NCBI RefSeq assembly: GCF_017352195.1
Contig: NZ_CP071445.1
Location: forward strand, 1,240,001 to 1,304,000
Reading direction: 5' to 3'
From: Sedimentibacter sp. zth1
GTDB taxonomy: Bacteria > Bacillota > Clostridia > Tissierellales > Sedimentibacteraceae
Length of the DNA: 64,000 bases
A program made the position numbers and the translations under genes. Shown one piece after another: positions 43,657 through 52,347 of the stretch (the first letter of the stretch is position 1; each line of letters starts with the position of its first letter). The notes under the pieces are model-generated. The model ran no database searches and was not told the origin of the DNA. It saw only the letters and a list, made by a program, of their open reading frames with translations.

Positions 43657-44553
43657 TTATATTTGATAATTATCTATTATAAAATTTTTGAAGGATTCCT
43701 CAATCCTAGAAAAATATCTACCACTATGGTAAACAAAATAAATTTTCCTTTTCAGTTCAACATCTTTTAATTTAATGGGAATAATAGTACCTTCTTTTAT
43801 TTCTTTTTGTATTGCATTTTTTGATATTATAGCTATTCCCATATCATTCTTAACAAGAGTTTTTATTATTTCATTATCCTCAACTTTAACCTTGATTTTT
43901 AAATCATCCAAACATAAATTTCTTGAATTCAAATAATTTTCAAGTGTTCTCAAAGTTGCTGAACCATTTTCTCTAGATATAAAGTTATGTTCAAATATAA
44001 AATCTATTGGTACACTTTGATTTTTATATTGAGAGAATGATTTATTAGATGCAGCTATAACTAACTCATCATCTGCTATTGTTATAAATTTAAGCTTTCC
44101 TTTCTTAAATACAGTGCCAACAAACCCATAATTTATTAATCCACTCTCAATATTGCTAAAAACAATTTTAGAGTCAACTTTATTTATACAATAAGTTACC
44201 TTAGAATAAAATTTATTGAATTCTAAAACTATTTTATGTAAGAAACAATCTGCTGGTAATGAACTTGAATATATGTTAACTTCACCTTGTACATCACTAT
44301 TTTGCTTAATTTTATCATAAATATGATTTTCAGCATTTAATGCGTTTACAGCATATTTATAAAGTTTTCTACCAGATTCAGTAGTAACCATATCTCTACC
44401 ATCTTTTTTCAATAAAACAGTTTCAAATTCTTTTTCAAGAATCTGTAATTGCTTTGATACAGCTGGTTGAGTTATATATAGCTTTTCAGCTGCTTTTGAT
44501 ATATTTTTTAAATTCACTACTTCAATAAAAGTCTTAAGATATGATGTATTCAT
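43657..44553 (-). CDS. LysR-family transcriptional regulator
   Basis: 298 residues. N-terminal winged HTH MNTSYLKTFIEVVNLKNISK, AAEKLYITQPAVSKQLQILE (residues 1-60), then a substrate-binding domain of two lobes (about 90-290) with VNIYSSSLPADCFLHKIV and SRENGSATLRTLENYL, as in the CysL/CbbR-like group. SD AAGGAG. It starts 12 bases after hutP, so both are probably co-transcribed, as the last gene of the hut cluster. Regulation of hut or linked genes is a reasonable guess; the effector is unknown. Confidence 0.88.
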   Translation of the reverse strand: MNTSYLKTFIEVVNLKNISKAAEKLYITQPAVSKQLQILEKEFETVLLKKDGRDMVTTESGRKLYKYAVNALNAENHIYDKIKQNSDVQGEVNIYSSSLPADCFLHKIVLEFNKFYSKVTYCINKVDSKIVFSNIESGLINYGFVGTVFKKGKLKFITIADDELVIAASNKSFSQYKNQSVPIDFIFEHNFISRENGSATLRTLENYLNSRNLCLDDLKIKVKVEDNEIIKTLVKNDMGIAIISKNAIQKEIKEGTIIPIKLKDVELKRKIYFVYHSGRYFSRIEESFKNFIIDNYQI

Positions 44554-44565
44554 TTTTTCTCCTTA

Positions 44566-45003
44566 TCAAATAGATTGAATTCCCATTCCGATAGCTTCGT
44601 GTTCAAATCCTTTTCTTGGTGACCCAATCTGTCCATATAATACTACTGAAATCCATTCACCGCTTGATTTATCACCTAATATTAGATTACCCCGAACAAC
44701 AGCAAATGTCAACCCTGCTGTTCTCTGCAGCTCTCCTAAAATCACTTGTCCTCTGCAATAACCACTTAATGATTCAATAATTGCATGATATAATGAATGC
44801 TCTTCATGGTAATTTTCTCTAATTATATCTTCTCTGAGCGATGCAGTTTCAATTGCTGCTACAATTTTTTGTGAATCCATGCTTCCAACATTGCCTCTGT
44901 ATATAGTATACCCATATTGCTCATATTTTTCTTTCAGTTTTTCGTAATCATCGCTAATTGTTAAAAGTATCGATATTTTACCAATACCAACTGTATCTGA
45001 CAT
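44566..45003 (-). CDS. hutP: HutP, histidine-responsive antiterminator
   Basis: 145 residues that match Bacillus HutP from end to end: IGKISILLTISDD, GNVGSMDSQKIVAAIETASL, HSLYHAIIESLSGYCRGQVI, RTAGLTFAVVRG, ISVVLYGQIGSP, KGFEHEAIGMGI. The metal/histidine-binding His residues are kept (HxxxH in HSLYHA and the His in FEHEA). HutP binds histidine, Mg2+ and UAG-rich RNA to undo termination in hut mRNA. Here it lies at the far end of the cluster rather than first. ATG at 45003 follows GAGGTG. No clear UAG-triplet array was seen in nearby leaders. Confidence 0.95.
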   Translation of the reverse strand: MSDTVGIGKISILLTISDDYEKLKEKYEQYGYTIYRGNVGSMDSQKIVAAIETASLREDIIRENYHEEHSLYHAIIESLSGYCRGQVILGELQRTAGLTFAVVRGNLILGDKSSGEWISVVLYGQIGSPRKGFEHEAIGMGIQSI

Positions 45004-45028
45004 TATACACCTCAATAAAAATTTATTT

Positions 45029-45075
45029 CGTTTTTTATAAACTAGAAGTAGAACTTCTTTGTATATAAAAAAAAA
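45029..45075. repeat. AT-rich hairpin element between fchA and hutP
   Basis: Diverged copy of the element at 36489-36533: CG-TTTTTTATAAACTAG at the left, the shared core GTAGAACTT, and GTATATAAAAAA at the right. It can fold as an imperfect hairpin and would separate fchA from hutP on the minus strand. Confidence 0.5.
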
Positions 45076-45106
45076 GGAAAGATATTAACTCTTTCCTATT
45101 TTATCA

Positions 45107-45721
45107 CTAATATGGAGATTTGTTTAGTATTTTTTCTTCATACTCTTTAACTTTATTTTCTAATTCTTTAACTTTCTTGTTTAATCTAGAAACAAAATCT
45201 TCATCCTTTATAGAAGCAAGGTTAATCTTTGTGTTTAACAAAGCTGATAAAACTGCCGTTCTTGACATCATTGCAGAAACTAATCCATCTGTCACAGCAC
45301 TTTTATTTCCTTCATTAACTACTTCTTCAGCTAAAGGCATAATTTCAAAAGCATCACAAGCAATTTCATAAGGAACAGTAGCAGCTATTTTAAGACCAGC
45401 TTGCATTTTTTCAGTTCTTAATTTTTTCTCTTCATCTGTATTTTTTGGTAATTTCATCGCTATCATAACATCATTAAATGAATCACTATCTCTTTGAATA
45501 TCATCTAATAATCTATCTCTTAACTCGGCAGCTTTTTTAGAAACTGCTTTCATGTCACATTCAACCTCAACATATTTTTTCTTACCAATAGTTAGGTTTG
45601 CAACCATTTCTGCAAGTGCTGCGCCTAAGGCTCCACTAACTGCAGCAATACTTCCACCACCAGGAACTGGTTCTGCAGAAGCAGTTTGTGCTGCAAAATC
45701 AACTACTTTCATATTTTTCAT
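45107..45721 (-). CDS. fchA: Formiminotetrahydrofolate cyclodeaminase / methenyl-THF cyclohydrolase
   Basis: 204-residue all-helical protein of the FTCD C-terminal family: VVDFAAQTASAEPVPGGGSI, AAVSGALGAALAEMVANLTI, GKKKY, and IAATVPYEIACDAFEIMPLA. It converts 5-formimino-THF to 5,10-methenyl-THF and ammonia, directly after FtcD. Some relatives hydrolyse methenyl-THF to formyl-THF instead. SD GGAGG. It starts 37 bases after hutI in the hutU-ftcD-hutI-fchA unit. Confidence 0.92.
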   Translation of the reverse strand: MKNMKVVDFAAQTASAEPVPGGGSIAAVSGALGAALAEMVANLTIGKKKYVEVECDMKAVSKKAAELRDRLLDDIQRDSDSFNDVMIAMKLPKNTDEEKKLRTEKMQAGLKIAATVPYEIACDAFEIMPLAEEVVNEGNKSAVTDGLVSAMMSRTAVLSALLNTKINLASIKDEDFVSRLNKKVKELENKVKEYEEKILNKSPY

Positions 45722-45758
45722 ACTATTTTCCTCCGAAACATATTAAATTCATTAATAA

Positions 45759-47003
45759 TTATAAAGTCAAAACTTTACCATTTTTGATTACTGTTTCTAC
45801 AATATTAACTCCAACGTGATAAGGCAAAAAATTTATGGATGGATATTCTAATATTATTATATCAGCTTTTTTACCAACTTCAAGGCTCCCTATTGTGTCT
45901 TGTCTATTAACAGCTACTGCAGCATTGATTGTAAGTGCTGTTATAATTTCTTCAATTGATAATTTCATTTGTATAGCAGATACCGCTATCAATAATGGTA
46001 TTGAATTTGAAAAACAGCTACCAGGATTTAAATCAGTTGCCAAAGCTACCGCACAGTTATTGTCAATCATATATCTTCCTCTTGCATATTCCTCTTTTAA
46101 AGAGAAAGCAGTGATTGCTAATAAAGTGCTTATTACACCACTTTGAGCCATAGCTTTAATTCCATCATCTGATGCCTGCAATAGATGATCAGCACTTGTT
46201 GCATGCAACTCAGCTGCAAGTTCTGCACCACCCAATTGATATATTTCATCAGCATGAATTTTAAGTTTAAAGCCCATATCTTTTGCAGCTTGTAGAAATC
46301 TTCTTGACTGTTCTATACTAAATACATTTTTTTCACAGAATATATCTGCAAACTCAGCTAGGTGCTCTTTTTTTACAATTGGCATTACATCCTTAATCAA
46401 AAAATCTAAAAATTCTTCTTCTTTGCCCTTATACTCTGGAAGCACACTATGTGGTCCTAAAAATGTAGATACTATATCAATAGGCTCACTTTCATTTAGC
46501 ATCTTCATTGCTTTTAACTGTTTTATCTCTGTATCAAAATCTAATCCGTAACCACTTTTTCCTTCAACTGTAGTTACACCAAACTGCATCATTTTTTTTA
46601 GTCTTTTTCTTCCACTTTCAACTAAACTATCAAGTGTTTCTTGTCGTGTAGCTCTTACAGTATTGGTGATACCACCACCTCTTTGCATAATTTCCATGTA
46701 AGTATCTCCTCTTAGTCTCCATGAAAATTCGTCTGCTCTGTAGCCACCAAATATAAAATGTGTATGTGAATCAATAAATCCTGGCAATACAGCCTTATCT
46801 TTTGCATCTATAACTTTATAATCTTTTTCGTTATACTCTGATAAAATCTCATCAGTACTTCCAACAGCAATAATTATGCCATTTTCAACAACTAATGCAC
46901 CATTTTTTATCATGCCTATATCTGACATTTCTTTTCCATGCTTTGGAAAGTTACCTTTACAGGTAACTAATTCCGAAGCATTTTTTATTATAAGTTTATT
47001 CAT
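45759..47003 (-). CDS. hutI: Imidazolonepropionase
   Basis: 414-residue amidohydrolase opening the imidazolone ring to give N-formimino-L-glutamate. Seen: metal site DSHTHFIFGGYRADEFSWRL (about residue 78), RGGGITNTVRATR, TTVEGKSGYGLD, DIFCEKNVFS, KIHADEIYQLGGAELAAEL (about 255) and ALATDLNPGSCFSNSIPLL, all diagnostic of HutI. SD GAGG. 13 bases after ftcD. Confidence 0.96.
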   Translation of the reverse strand: MNKLIIKNASELVTCKGNFPKHGKEMSDIGMIKNGALVVENGIIIAVGSTDEILSEYNEKDYKVIDAKDKAVLPGFIDSHTHFIFGGYRADEFSWRLRGDTYMEIMQRGGGITNTVRATRQETLDSLVESGRKRLKKMMQFGVTTVEGKSGYGLDFDTEIKQLKAMKMLNESEPIDIVSTFLGPHSVLPEYKGKEEEFLDFLIKDVMPIVKKEHLAEFADIFCEKNVFSIEQSRRFLQAAKDMGFKLKIHADEIYQLGGAELAAELHATSADHLLQASDDGIKAMAQSGVISTLLAITAFSLKEEYARGRYMIDNNCAVALATDLNPGSCFSNSIPLLIAVSAIQMKLSIEEIITALTINAAVAVNRQDTIGSLEVGKKADIIILEYPSINFLPYHVGVNIVETVIKNGKVLTL

Positions 47004-47016
47004 ATTAAACCTCTAA

Positions 47017-47907
47017 TTATAATCTAGTTTCCAATACTTGATCCATACTAAAGTTCTCAATTCTTAAATAGTATTCTGCACTATTTATCAATGCTTGCAT
47101 TGGTACAAGTCCTATAACCTCACTACCAACTACATTAACACCGTATCTTTGAGCTTCCATTTTTACTGTTTCAAATACTCTATATACTGCTGATTTGGTA
47201 TAATCCGTTAAATTCATAGATACTTGAACTATTCCTCTTTCTTCTAATTCAACACCCATAGCTTTTACAAATCTAAAACCGCCACCAATATGTCTAACTT
47301 GTCTAGCTATTTTATCTGCTATAGATAAATCATTAGTTGCTAAGTTTATGTTAAATGCTACTAAAGGCATTCTTGCTCCTATTGCAGTTACACCAGCAGT
47401 TGGATGTATTGTTTTAGGTCCAAAATCTGGTACCCACTTAGACTCCTTCATTTTTTCTGCCATTCCTTCGAATTGACCTTTTCTAATAGTTGCAAGATTT
47501 TCTCTGTGTTTAGCTGTAGCAGATTTTTCATATAAGAAAAATGGTACCCCAAATTTTTCAGATGCTTCTTTTGCTACATCCTTAGCTAATTTATCAGCTT
47601 CTTCTACAGTTACATTTTTTATTGGAATAAATGGAACAACGTCTACTGCACCCATTCTTGGATGTTGTCCTTCATGTTTTGTCATATCTATTAATTCTAC
47701 CGCTTTACCAATAGCTTCAACCATTGCATTCTTTAATTCTTCTGGTTCTCCAACTACTGTAACAACACATCTGTTGTGATCTTTATCTGTACTGTAGTCC
47801 AATAATTTTATATTTTCCTTTGCTCTGAAGCATTGAACTATTTGTTCAACTTTATATAAGTCTCTACCTTCGCTAAAATTAGGCACGCATTCTACTATTC
47901 TATTCAT
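47017..47907 (-). CDS. ftcD: Glutamate formimidoyltransferase
   Basis: 296 residues, the N-terminal transferase half of the two-part eukaryotic FTCD as a separate protein. Seen: IVECVPNFSEGRDLYKVEQI, LLDYSTDKDHNRCVVTVVGE, HEGQHPRMGAVDVVPFIPI, the signature of the family. It transfers the formimino group of formiminoglutamate to THF and frees glutamate. ATG at 47907 follows GGAGG, 12 bases after the hutU stop; a GTG at 47919 overlaps that stop. Confidence 0.95.
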   Translation of the reverse strand: MNRIVECVPNFSEGRDLYKVEQIVQCFRAKENIKLLDYSTDKDHNRCVVTVVGEPEELKNAMVEAIGKAVELIDMTKHEGQHPRMGAVDVVPFIPIKNVTVEEADKLAKDVAKEASEKFGVPFFLYEKSATAKHRENLATIRKGQFEGMAEKMKESKWVPDFGPKTIHPTAGVTAIGARMPLVAFNINLATNDLSIADKIARQVRHIGGGFRFVKAMGVELEERGIVQVSMNLTDYTKSAVYRVFETVKMEAQRYGVNVVGSEVIGLVPMQALINSAEYYLRIENFSMDQVLETRL

Positions 47908-47918
47908 AATTTCCTCCA

Positions 47919-49943
47919 CTATTTGTTGTAATTTCTAAATGTATTTTCTATTAAATCGTCACTTGCAACATACGGTATAGTTATGTGATCTTTACCATTT
48001 GTGATTTTATTATAATCAACAGTTGTTTCAATTGAATGTTCACATCTTGCCCAAGATCTTCTTGAAACTCCTATCATAACATCCCATGGTATTGATTTCA
48101 TCAAAATATCATCAACTCTCTTGCTACCGTCAAGAACCATACCAAATCCACCATTGATAGCTTTGCTGATACCAACTCCACCACCATTATGAAGTGCTAC
48201 CAAACTCATACCTCTTGCCGCATTACCTGCGTAACATTGAATAGCCATATCTGCAGTTATATTGCTACCATCTTTTATATTTGAAGTTTCTCTATATGGT
48301 GAATCAGTTCCACCTGTATCATGATGATCTCGACCAAGCATAACAGGTCCAATCTCTCCATTTCTTACCATTTCATTGAATTTAAGTGCAATATCACGTC
48401 TGCCATAAGCATCTTGATATAAAATTCTGCATTGTGTTCCAACTACAAGTTTATTCTTTTCAGCATCCTTAATCCACATATAGTTATCTCTATCTTGCCC
48501 TCTTCTGTTAGGATCTATTATTTCCATAGCTGCATGATCTGTTTTTCTTAAATCTTCTGGTTTACCACTTAAGCAACACCATCTAAATGGTCCATATCCA
48601 TAATCAAATAGCATAGGTCCCATTATATCTTCAACATATGATGGAAATATAAAGCCTTCACTTGTATCTACACCATTTTTAGCTATTTCTTTTGCACCGG
48701 CATCAAAGCATGCTCTCATAAATGCATTACCATAGTCAAAGAAGTATGTTCCTTTTTCAACTAATGCTTTTACCAAATCAAAATGGTGTTTCAACGAAAC
48801 ATTTACCATCTCTTCAAATTTTTCTTTACTGTTTGCAAGCATTTCTGTTCTTTGTGCAAATGAAAGTCCTTGTGGACAATATCCTCCATCATAAGGAACA
48901 TGGCATGATGTTTGGTCAGATAATAAATCTATTTTTATATTATTTTTAACTGCATATTCAAGTAAATCAACAATATTGCCGTGATATGCAATTGATATTG
49001 TTTGTTTTTTATCCATATATTCTTTAGCAATTTTGAAGCATTCTTCTATACTTTCACTACATTTAGATACCCAGCCTTGATCAAGTCTTGTTTTAATTCT
49101 TGAATAATCAACTTCTGCTATAATACCTACTCCATTTGAAATTTCAACAGCTTTTGGTTGAGCTCCACTCATTCCACCAAGTCCTGATGTAACAAATAAA
49201 TGTCCTCTTAAGTCTCCATCTTGAGGAATACCTAAAACTTTTCTGCCTGCATTTAATAGTGTATTGAATGTTCCATGAACAATTCCTTGTGGCCCTATAT
49301 ACATCCATCCACCAGCAGTCATTTGTCCATAGCTTGATACTCCCATAGCTGTTGCTTTTGACCAGTCATGTGGATTATCAAACATTCCTATCATTAGACC
49401 GTTTGTAATTACAACTCTTGGACTTGTCTTTGATGATTTAAACAATCCCATAGGATGTCCTGACATCATAACAAGTGTTTGTTCATCTGTTAATTGTTCA
49501 AGATATTTTTTAATAAGTTGATATTGCATCCAGTTTTGACAAACCTGACCTGTTTCTCCATATGTAACTAATTCATAAGGATAAAGTGCTACATTATGGT
49601 CAAGATTATTATCAATCATTACTTGAAATGCTTTACCTTCAACACAATTTCCTTTATATTCATCTATAGGCTTACCGTAAATTCTTTCTTTGGGCATAAA
49701 TCTATAACCATAAATTCTCCCTCTTGTCATTAGCTCATCAAGAAATTCAGGCGCTAATACTTCGTGTAATTCTTCAGGTACATATCTTAAAGCATTTTTA
49801 ACTGCAAGTTTAATTTCTCTATCAGTTAAAAATAATTCTCTCATTGGAGCTCTTCTTATTTCTTCTTTAAATGTTGGATACTCAGGTAGTATACTATCTA
49901 ATTTGATTGTCATAGCATCAGATATACTAGTGTTATTTACCAT
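47919..49943 (-). CDS. hutU: Urocanate hydratase
   Basis: 674 residues, the long form found in some clostridia and in animals rather than the 550-residue Bacillus form. NAD-binding and active-site segments: QNWMQYQLIKKYLEQL, MSGHPMGLFKSSKTSPRVVI, YIGPQGIVHGTFNTLLNAG, FVTSGLGGMSGAQPKAVEI, DQTSCHVPYDGGYCPQGLSF, GRDHHDTGGTDSPYRETSNI. It adds water to urocanate to give imidazolonepropionate. SD AGGAGG. First gene of the unit; HutH (histidine ammonia-lyase) is not in the window. Confidence 0.96.
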   Translation of the reverse strand: MVNNTSISDAMTIKLDSILPEYPTFKEEIRRAPMRELFLTDREIKLAVKNALRYVPEELHEVLAPEFLDELMTRGRIYGYRFMPKERIYGKPIDEYKGNCVEGKAFQVMIDNNLDHNVALYPYELVTYGETGQVCQNWMQYQLIKKYLEQLTDEQTLVMMSGHPMGLFKSSKTSPRVVITNGLMIGMFDNPHDWSKATAMGVSSYGQMTAGGWMYIGPQGIVHGTFNTLLNAGRKVLGIPQDGDLRGHLFVTSGLGGMSGAQPKAVEISNGVGIIAEVDYSRIKTRLDQGWVSKCSESIEECFKIAKEYMDKKQTISIAYHGNIVDLLEYAVKNNIKIDLLSDQTSCHVPYDGGYCPQGLSFAQRTEMLANSKEKFEEMVNVSLKHHFDLVKALVEKGTYFFDYGNAFMRACFDAGAKEIAKNGVDTSEGFIFPSYVEDIMGPMLFDYGYGPFRWCCLSGKPEDLRKTDHAAMEIIDPNRRGQDRDNYMWIKDAEKNKLVVGTQCRILYQDAYGRRDIALKFNEMVRNGEIGPVMLGRDHHDTGGTDSPYRETSNIKDGSNITADMAIQCYAGNAARGMSLVALHNGGGVGISKAINGGFGMVLDGSKRVDDILMKSIPWDVMIGVSRRSWARCEHSIETTVDYNKITNGKDHITIPYVASDDLIENTFRNYNK

Positions 49944-49980
49944 TTTATAACTCCTCCTAATTTTATTTTATATATAAATA

Positions 49981-50009
49981 TTAATACACTTACGTCGATA
50001 AAACGTCTA
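49981..50009 (-). promoter_or_regulatory. hutU promoter with SARP-type tandem heptamers
   Basis: Minus strand: TAGACGT (50009-50003), four bases, TCGACGT (49998-49992), five bases, TATTAA (49986-49981). The heptamers have an 11-base period and cover the -35 region. The layout matches the fhs promoter at 54082-54110. An alternative -10, TAATAT, lies eight bases after the second heptamer. Confidence 0.55.
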
Positions 50010-50132
50010 AAAACATTAATAAAAATTTTTCTATAATTAAGATTTAATAAAGATTTTAGGGTTATACTATAATTAATTAATAAGCAAATTAGCTATTAAT
50101 TTATTTTCCCTCTCCCCCTTGTTTTTTTATTT

Positions 50133-50162
50133 AAAGCTGTGCATTTATTGCACAGCTTTTTT
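50133..50162. terminator. Hairpin between the LtaS-type gene and the hut promoter
   Basis: An 11-bp perfect stem, AAAGCTGTGCA (50133-50143) with TGCACAGCTTT (50149-50159), 24 bases past the sulfatase stop. The T-run is strong on the plus strand and weak on the minus. On the minus strand it is followed by a purine tract GGGGGAGAGGG, unusual for this AT-rich DNA. Confidence 0.65.
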
Positions 50163-50182
50163 ATTTAGAAATTTAAATTGTT

Positions 50183-52240
50183 TTAATTTTCTTTTTCAAT
50201 AATATATGAATAATAGTCTCTATTCAATATTTCCTGAGATATTAAAAATTTGTTTGAAACGGTTTTTTTGATAGCATTTATATATTCATCACTAATTTCT
50301 TCATTTGTTAAGTTAGTAATCTCTTTAGTTAATGCATTGTACATTATTTTATCAGTTATAAAGCTTCTATTTGCAAATATAATAAGTGGTTTTGAATCAG
50401 ACAGTATGTCCCTGCCCATATACAATCTCGAATCATATTCTAACCCAAATAAATTAGATAGTGTTGGAATAATGTCAAGACTTGAACATGCTTTATCTAC
50501 AATTTTTGTTTCAATATTTTCTGTCCACAAAATAAATGCACTCTTGTACAATTCAAAATTATTTTCTACTTCATGTCCTGCAATTTCATCTATCTCGTCC
50601 TTTTCAAGTCCATATGGATAATGGTCTGCGCTCATTGCTATAACTGTTTTATCCGCTATGCCTTTTTCTTCAAGCTGTGAAATAAGATATTCCATTGCCT
50701 TGTCTAGTTCTATATTACATGCTAGATATGCTTTTACAGGTTCAGAAGCCTCTAAACTTTCAACTAATTCCTTATTTTTGCCCGCTATATAATTACCATA
50801 AAACGTATAGTTTTTATGTCCACTTACTGTCATATAATACGTATGAAATTTTTTATCATTTATATATTCTGGTATAGTTAATTCCATCATCTCTAAATCA
50901 GATTCAGGCCATGATTCTTTAACATCAAGCCCATTGCCAAGACCTTTATATATATATCCCATATTCGGATGAGAAACATCTCTTCTGTAAAAATCAAAAT
51001 AGTGATTATGGTAAGCTCTTGTATCATAACCTATTTTTTTGAATTGATTCCCCATTGTAAAAGGTAAATAATTTTTTGATGATTCATAAAAACTCCAAAC
51101 TCCCTGTTTTGGTATAAGACTTTGACAGGCAACATATTCACCGTCAGATGTACTTACTCCCCAAACAGGATTATAAAAATTATTAAAAACAAAACCTTCA
51201 TTTACCATTTTATAAAGTGTAGGTGTTAATTCTTTATCTATGGCTAAATGTGAAAAACTTTCAGCTGTTATTAAAATTAAATTATAATCTTTAAAAATTC
51301 CTGTATACTCATTCTTTTTTGTAGGATTGGATGTTGCAAAATATTTGTGCATTTTAATAATATTTTCATCCGTCTCATTTTCAATAAGTTCATCAAAATT
51401 AATATCAAGTACATTTGGTGAAGTATCAATTTTTATTATTACTTCATGTTCACTCTGATTTTTTCTTTCTTTATCCAATATATCTTGCTCATAGTTTTTA
51501 TCTTTTTCATTTGAATTATCCTTATTTTTGTCTTCAATCAAATGATTATCAATGTCTCCTAATGCATCTAAAGAGACTTTTTGATTAAATGCAAAACAAG
51601 TAAAGTCTTTTTCTACTGTTTTAAATACACCAAATCTATTGGCTATCAAATTTGGTATATTAGTTTTATAATAAATCTCAAAATCACTTGTATAATCAGT
51701 CCCACCAGCTAATAATACTACAAACATAATAGCATTTAAACAAATAGCACCTAATAATAAAGCAACTTTTCGCTTTAATGATACTTTAACTATATCAAAC
51801 TTTTTAAAATAAACAAATATAGTCAAAAATATTGGTGTTACTAATGCTAAAATAACAATTATATGTGTAATTACAACATCAAATATCATATCTACAAACT
51901 CTAATACTTGACCTGCACCTTTTATTGAATAAAACACCATAGGTGTATAAAACATAAGATAATATACATACTGTACAACTGTTACAAAACATAATATTGA
52001 TACAAAAATACTCACAACTATTTTTTTTGACTTTTTACTAAATAACGATGTAATAAAATATAATAAAATTCCATTTGCTATTGATGATATTAATATATAT
52101 ACCAATGAAAAATCAAAATAATTTTTGAGTGCAAATATTTTATAAATTGACTCTAAATAAAAAAACAACAATGGAAAAAAAACCATTTCCATTATATAAA
52201 TTTTATTACTCTTAATATGAAAAATAAATTTGTCTAACAC
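50183..52240 (-). CDS. LTA-synthase-family sulfatase (polyglycerolphosphate/lipoteichoic acid type)
   Basis: 685 residues. Five N-terminal membrane segments (about 10-220), a charged linker (EDKNKDNSNEKDKNYEQD), then an extracellular alkaline-phosphatase-fold domain (about 320-640). Metal and catalytic motifs: ILITAESFSHLAIDKELTPT, the nucleophile Thr in WGVSTSDGEYVACQSL, SGHKNYTFYGNY and VIAMSADHYPYG. LtaS enzymes polymerise glycerol-phosphate from phosphatidylglycerol on the outer face; some relatives transfer phosphoethanolamine. Single gene between the hut unit and fhs. Confidence 0.88.
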   Translation of the reverse strand: MLDKFIFHIKSNKIYIMEMVFFPLLFFYLESIYKIFALKNYFDFSLVYILISSIANGILLYFITSLFSKKSKKIVVSIFVSILCFVTVVQYVYYLMFYTPMVFYSIKGAGQVLEFVDMIFDVVITHIIVILALVTPIFLTIFVYFKKFDIVKVSLKRKVALLLGAICLNAIMFVVLLAGGTDYTSDFEIYYKTNIPNLIANRFGVFKTVEKDFTCFAFNQKVSLDALGDIDNHLIEDKNKDNSNEKDKNYEQDILDKERKNQSEHEVIIKIDTSPNVLDINFDELIENETDENIIKMHKYFATSNPTKKNEYTGIFKDYNLILITAESFSHLAIDKELTPTLYKMVNEGFVFNNFYNPVWGVSTSDGEYVACQSLIPKQGVWSFYESSKNYLPFTMGNQFKKIGYDTRAYHNHYFDFYRRDVSHPNMGYIYKGLGNGLDVKESWPESDLEMMELTIPEYINDKKFHTYYMTVSGHKNYTFYGNYIAGKNKELVESLEASEPVKAYLACNIELDKAMEYLISQLEEKGIADKTVIAMSADHYPYGLEKDEIDEIAGHEVENNFELYKSAFILWTENIETKIVDKACSSLDIIPTLSNLFGLEYDSRLYMGRDILSDSKPLIIFANRSFITDKIMYNALTKEITNLTNEEISDEYINAIKKTVSNKFLISQEILNRDYYSYIIEKEN

Positions 52241-52300
52241 TTAATTACCACCTTAATAAATTTTATATATGTTATTTTACCATATATATAACTATAAAGT

Positions 52301-52332
52301 AAAATAGCAAATAAAAAATTATTTGCTATTTT
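52301..52332 (-). terminator. Terminator of fhs
   Basis: A 13-bp perfect stem, AAAATAGCAAATA (52301-52313) with TATTTGCTATTTT (52320-52332), 16 bases after the fhs stop. Confidence 0.75.
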
Positions 52333-52347
52333 TATAATATATTTAAT

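Noticed and set aside
49944-50130. HutP-binding UAG array in the hutU leader
   Set aside because: UAG triplets are present singly but not at the seven-base steps known for HutP; the 11-base repeat fits a DNA-binding activator better.
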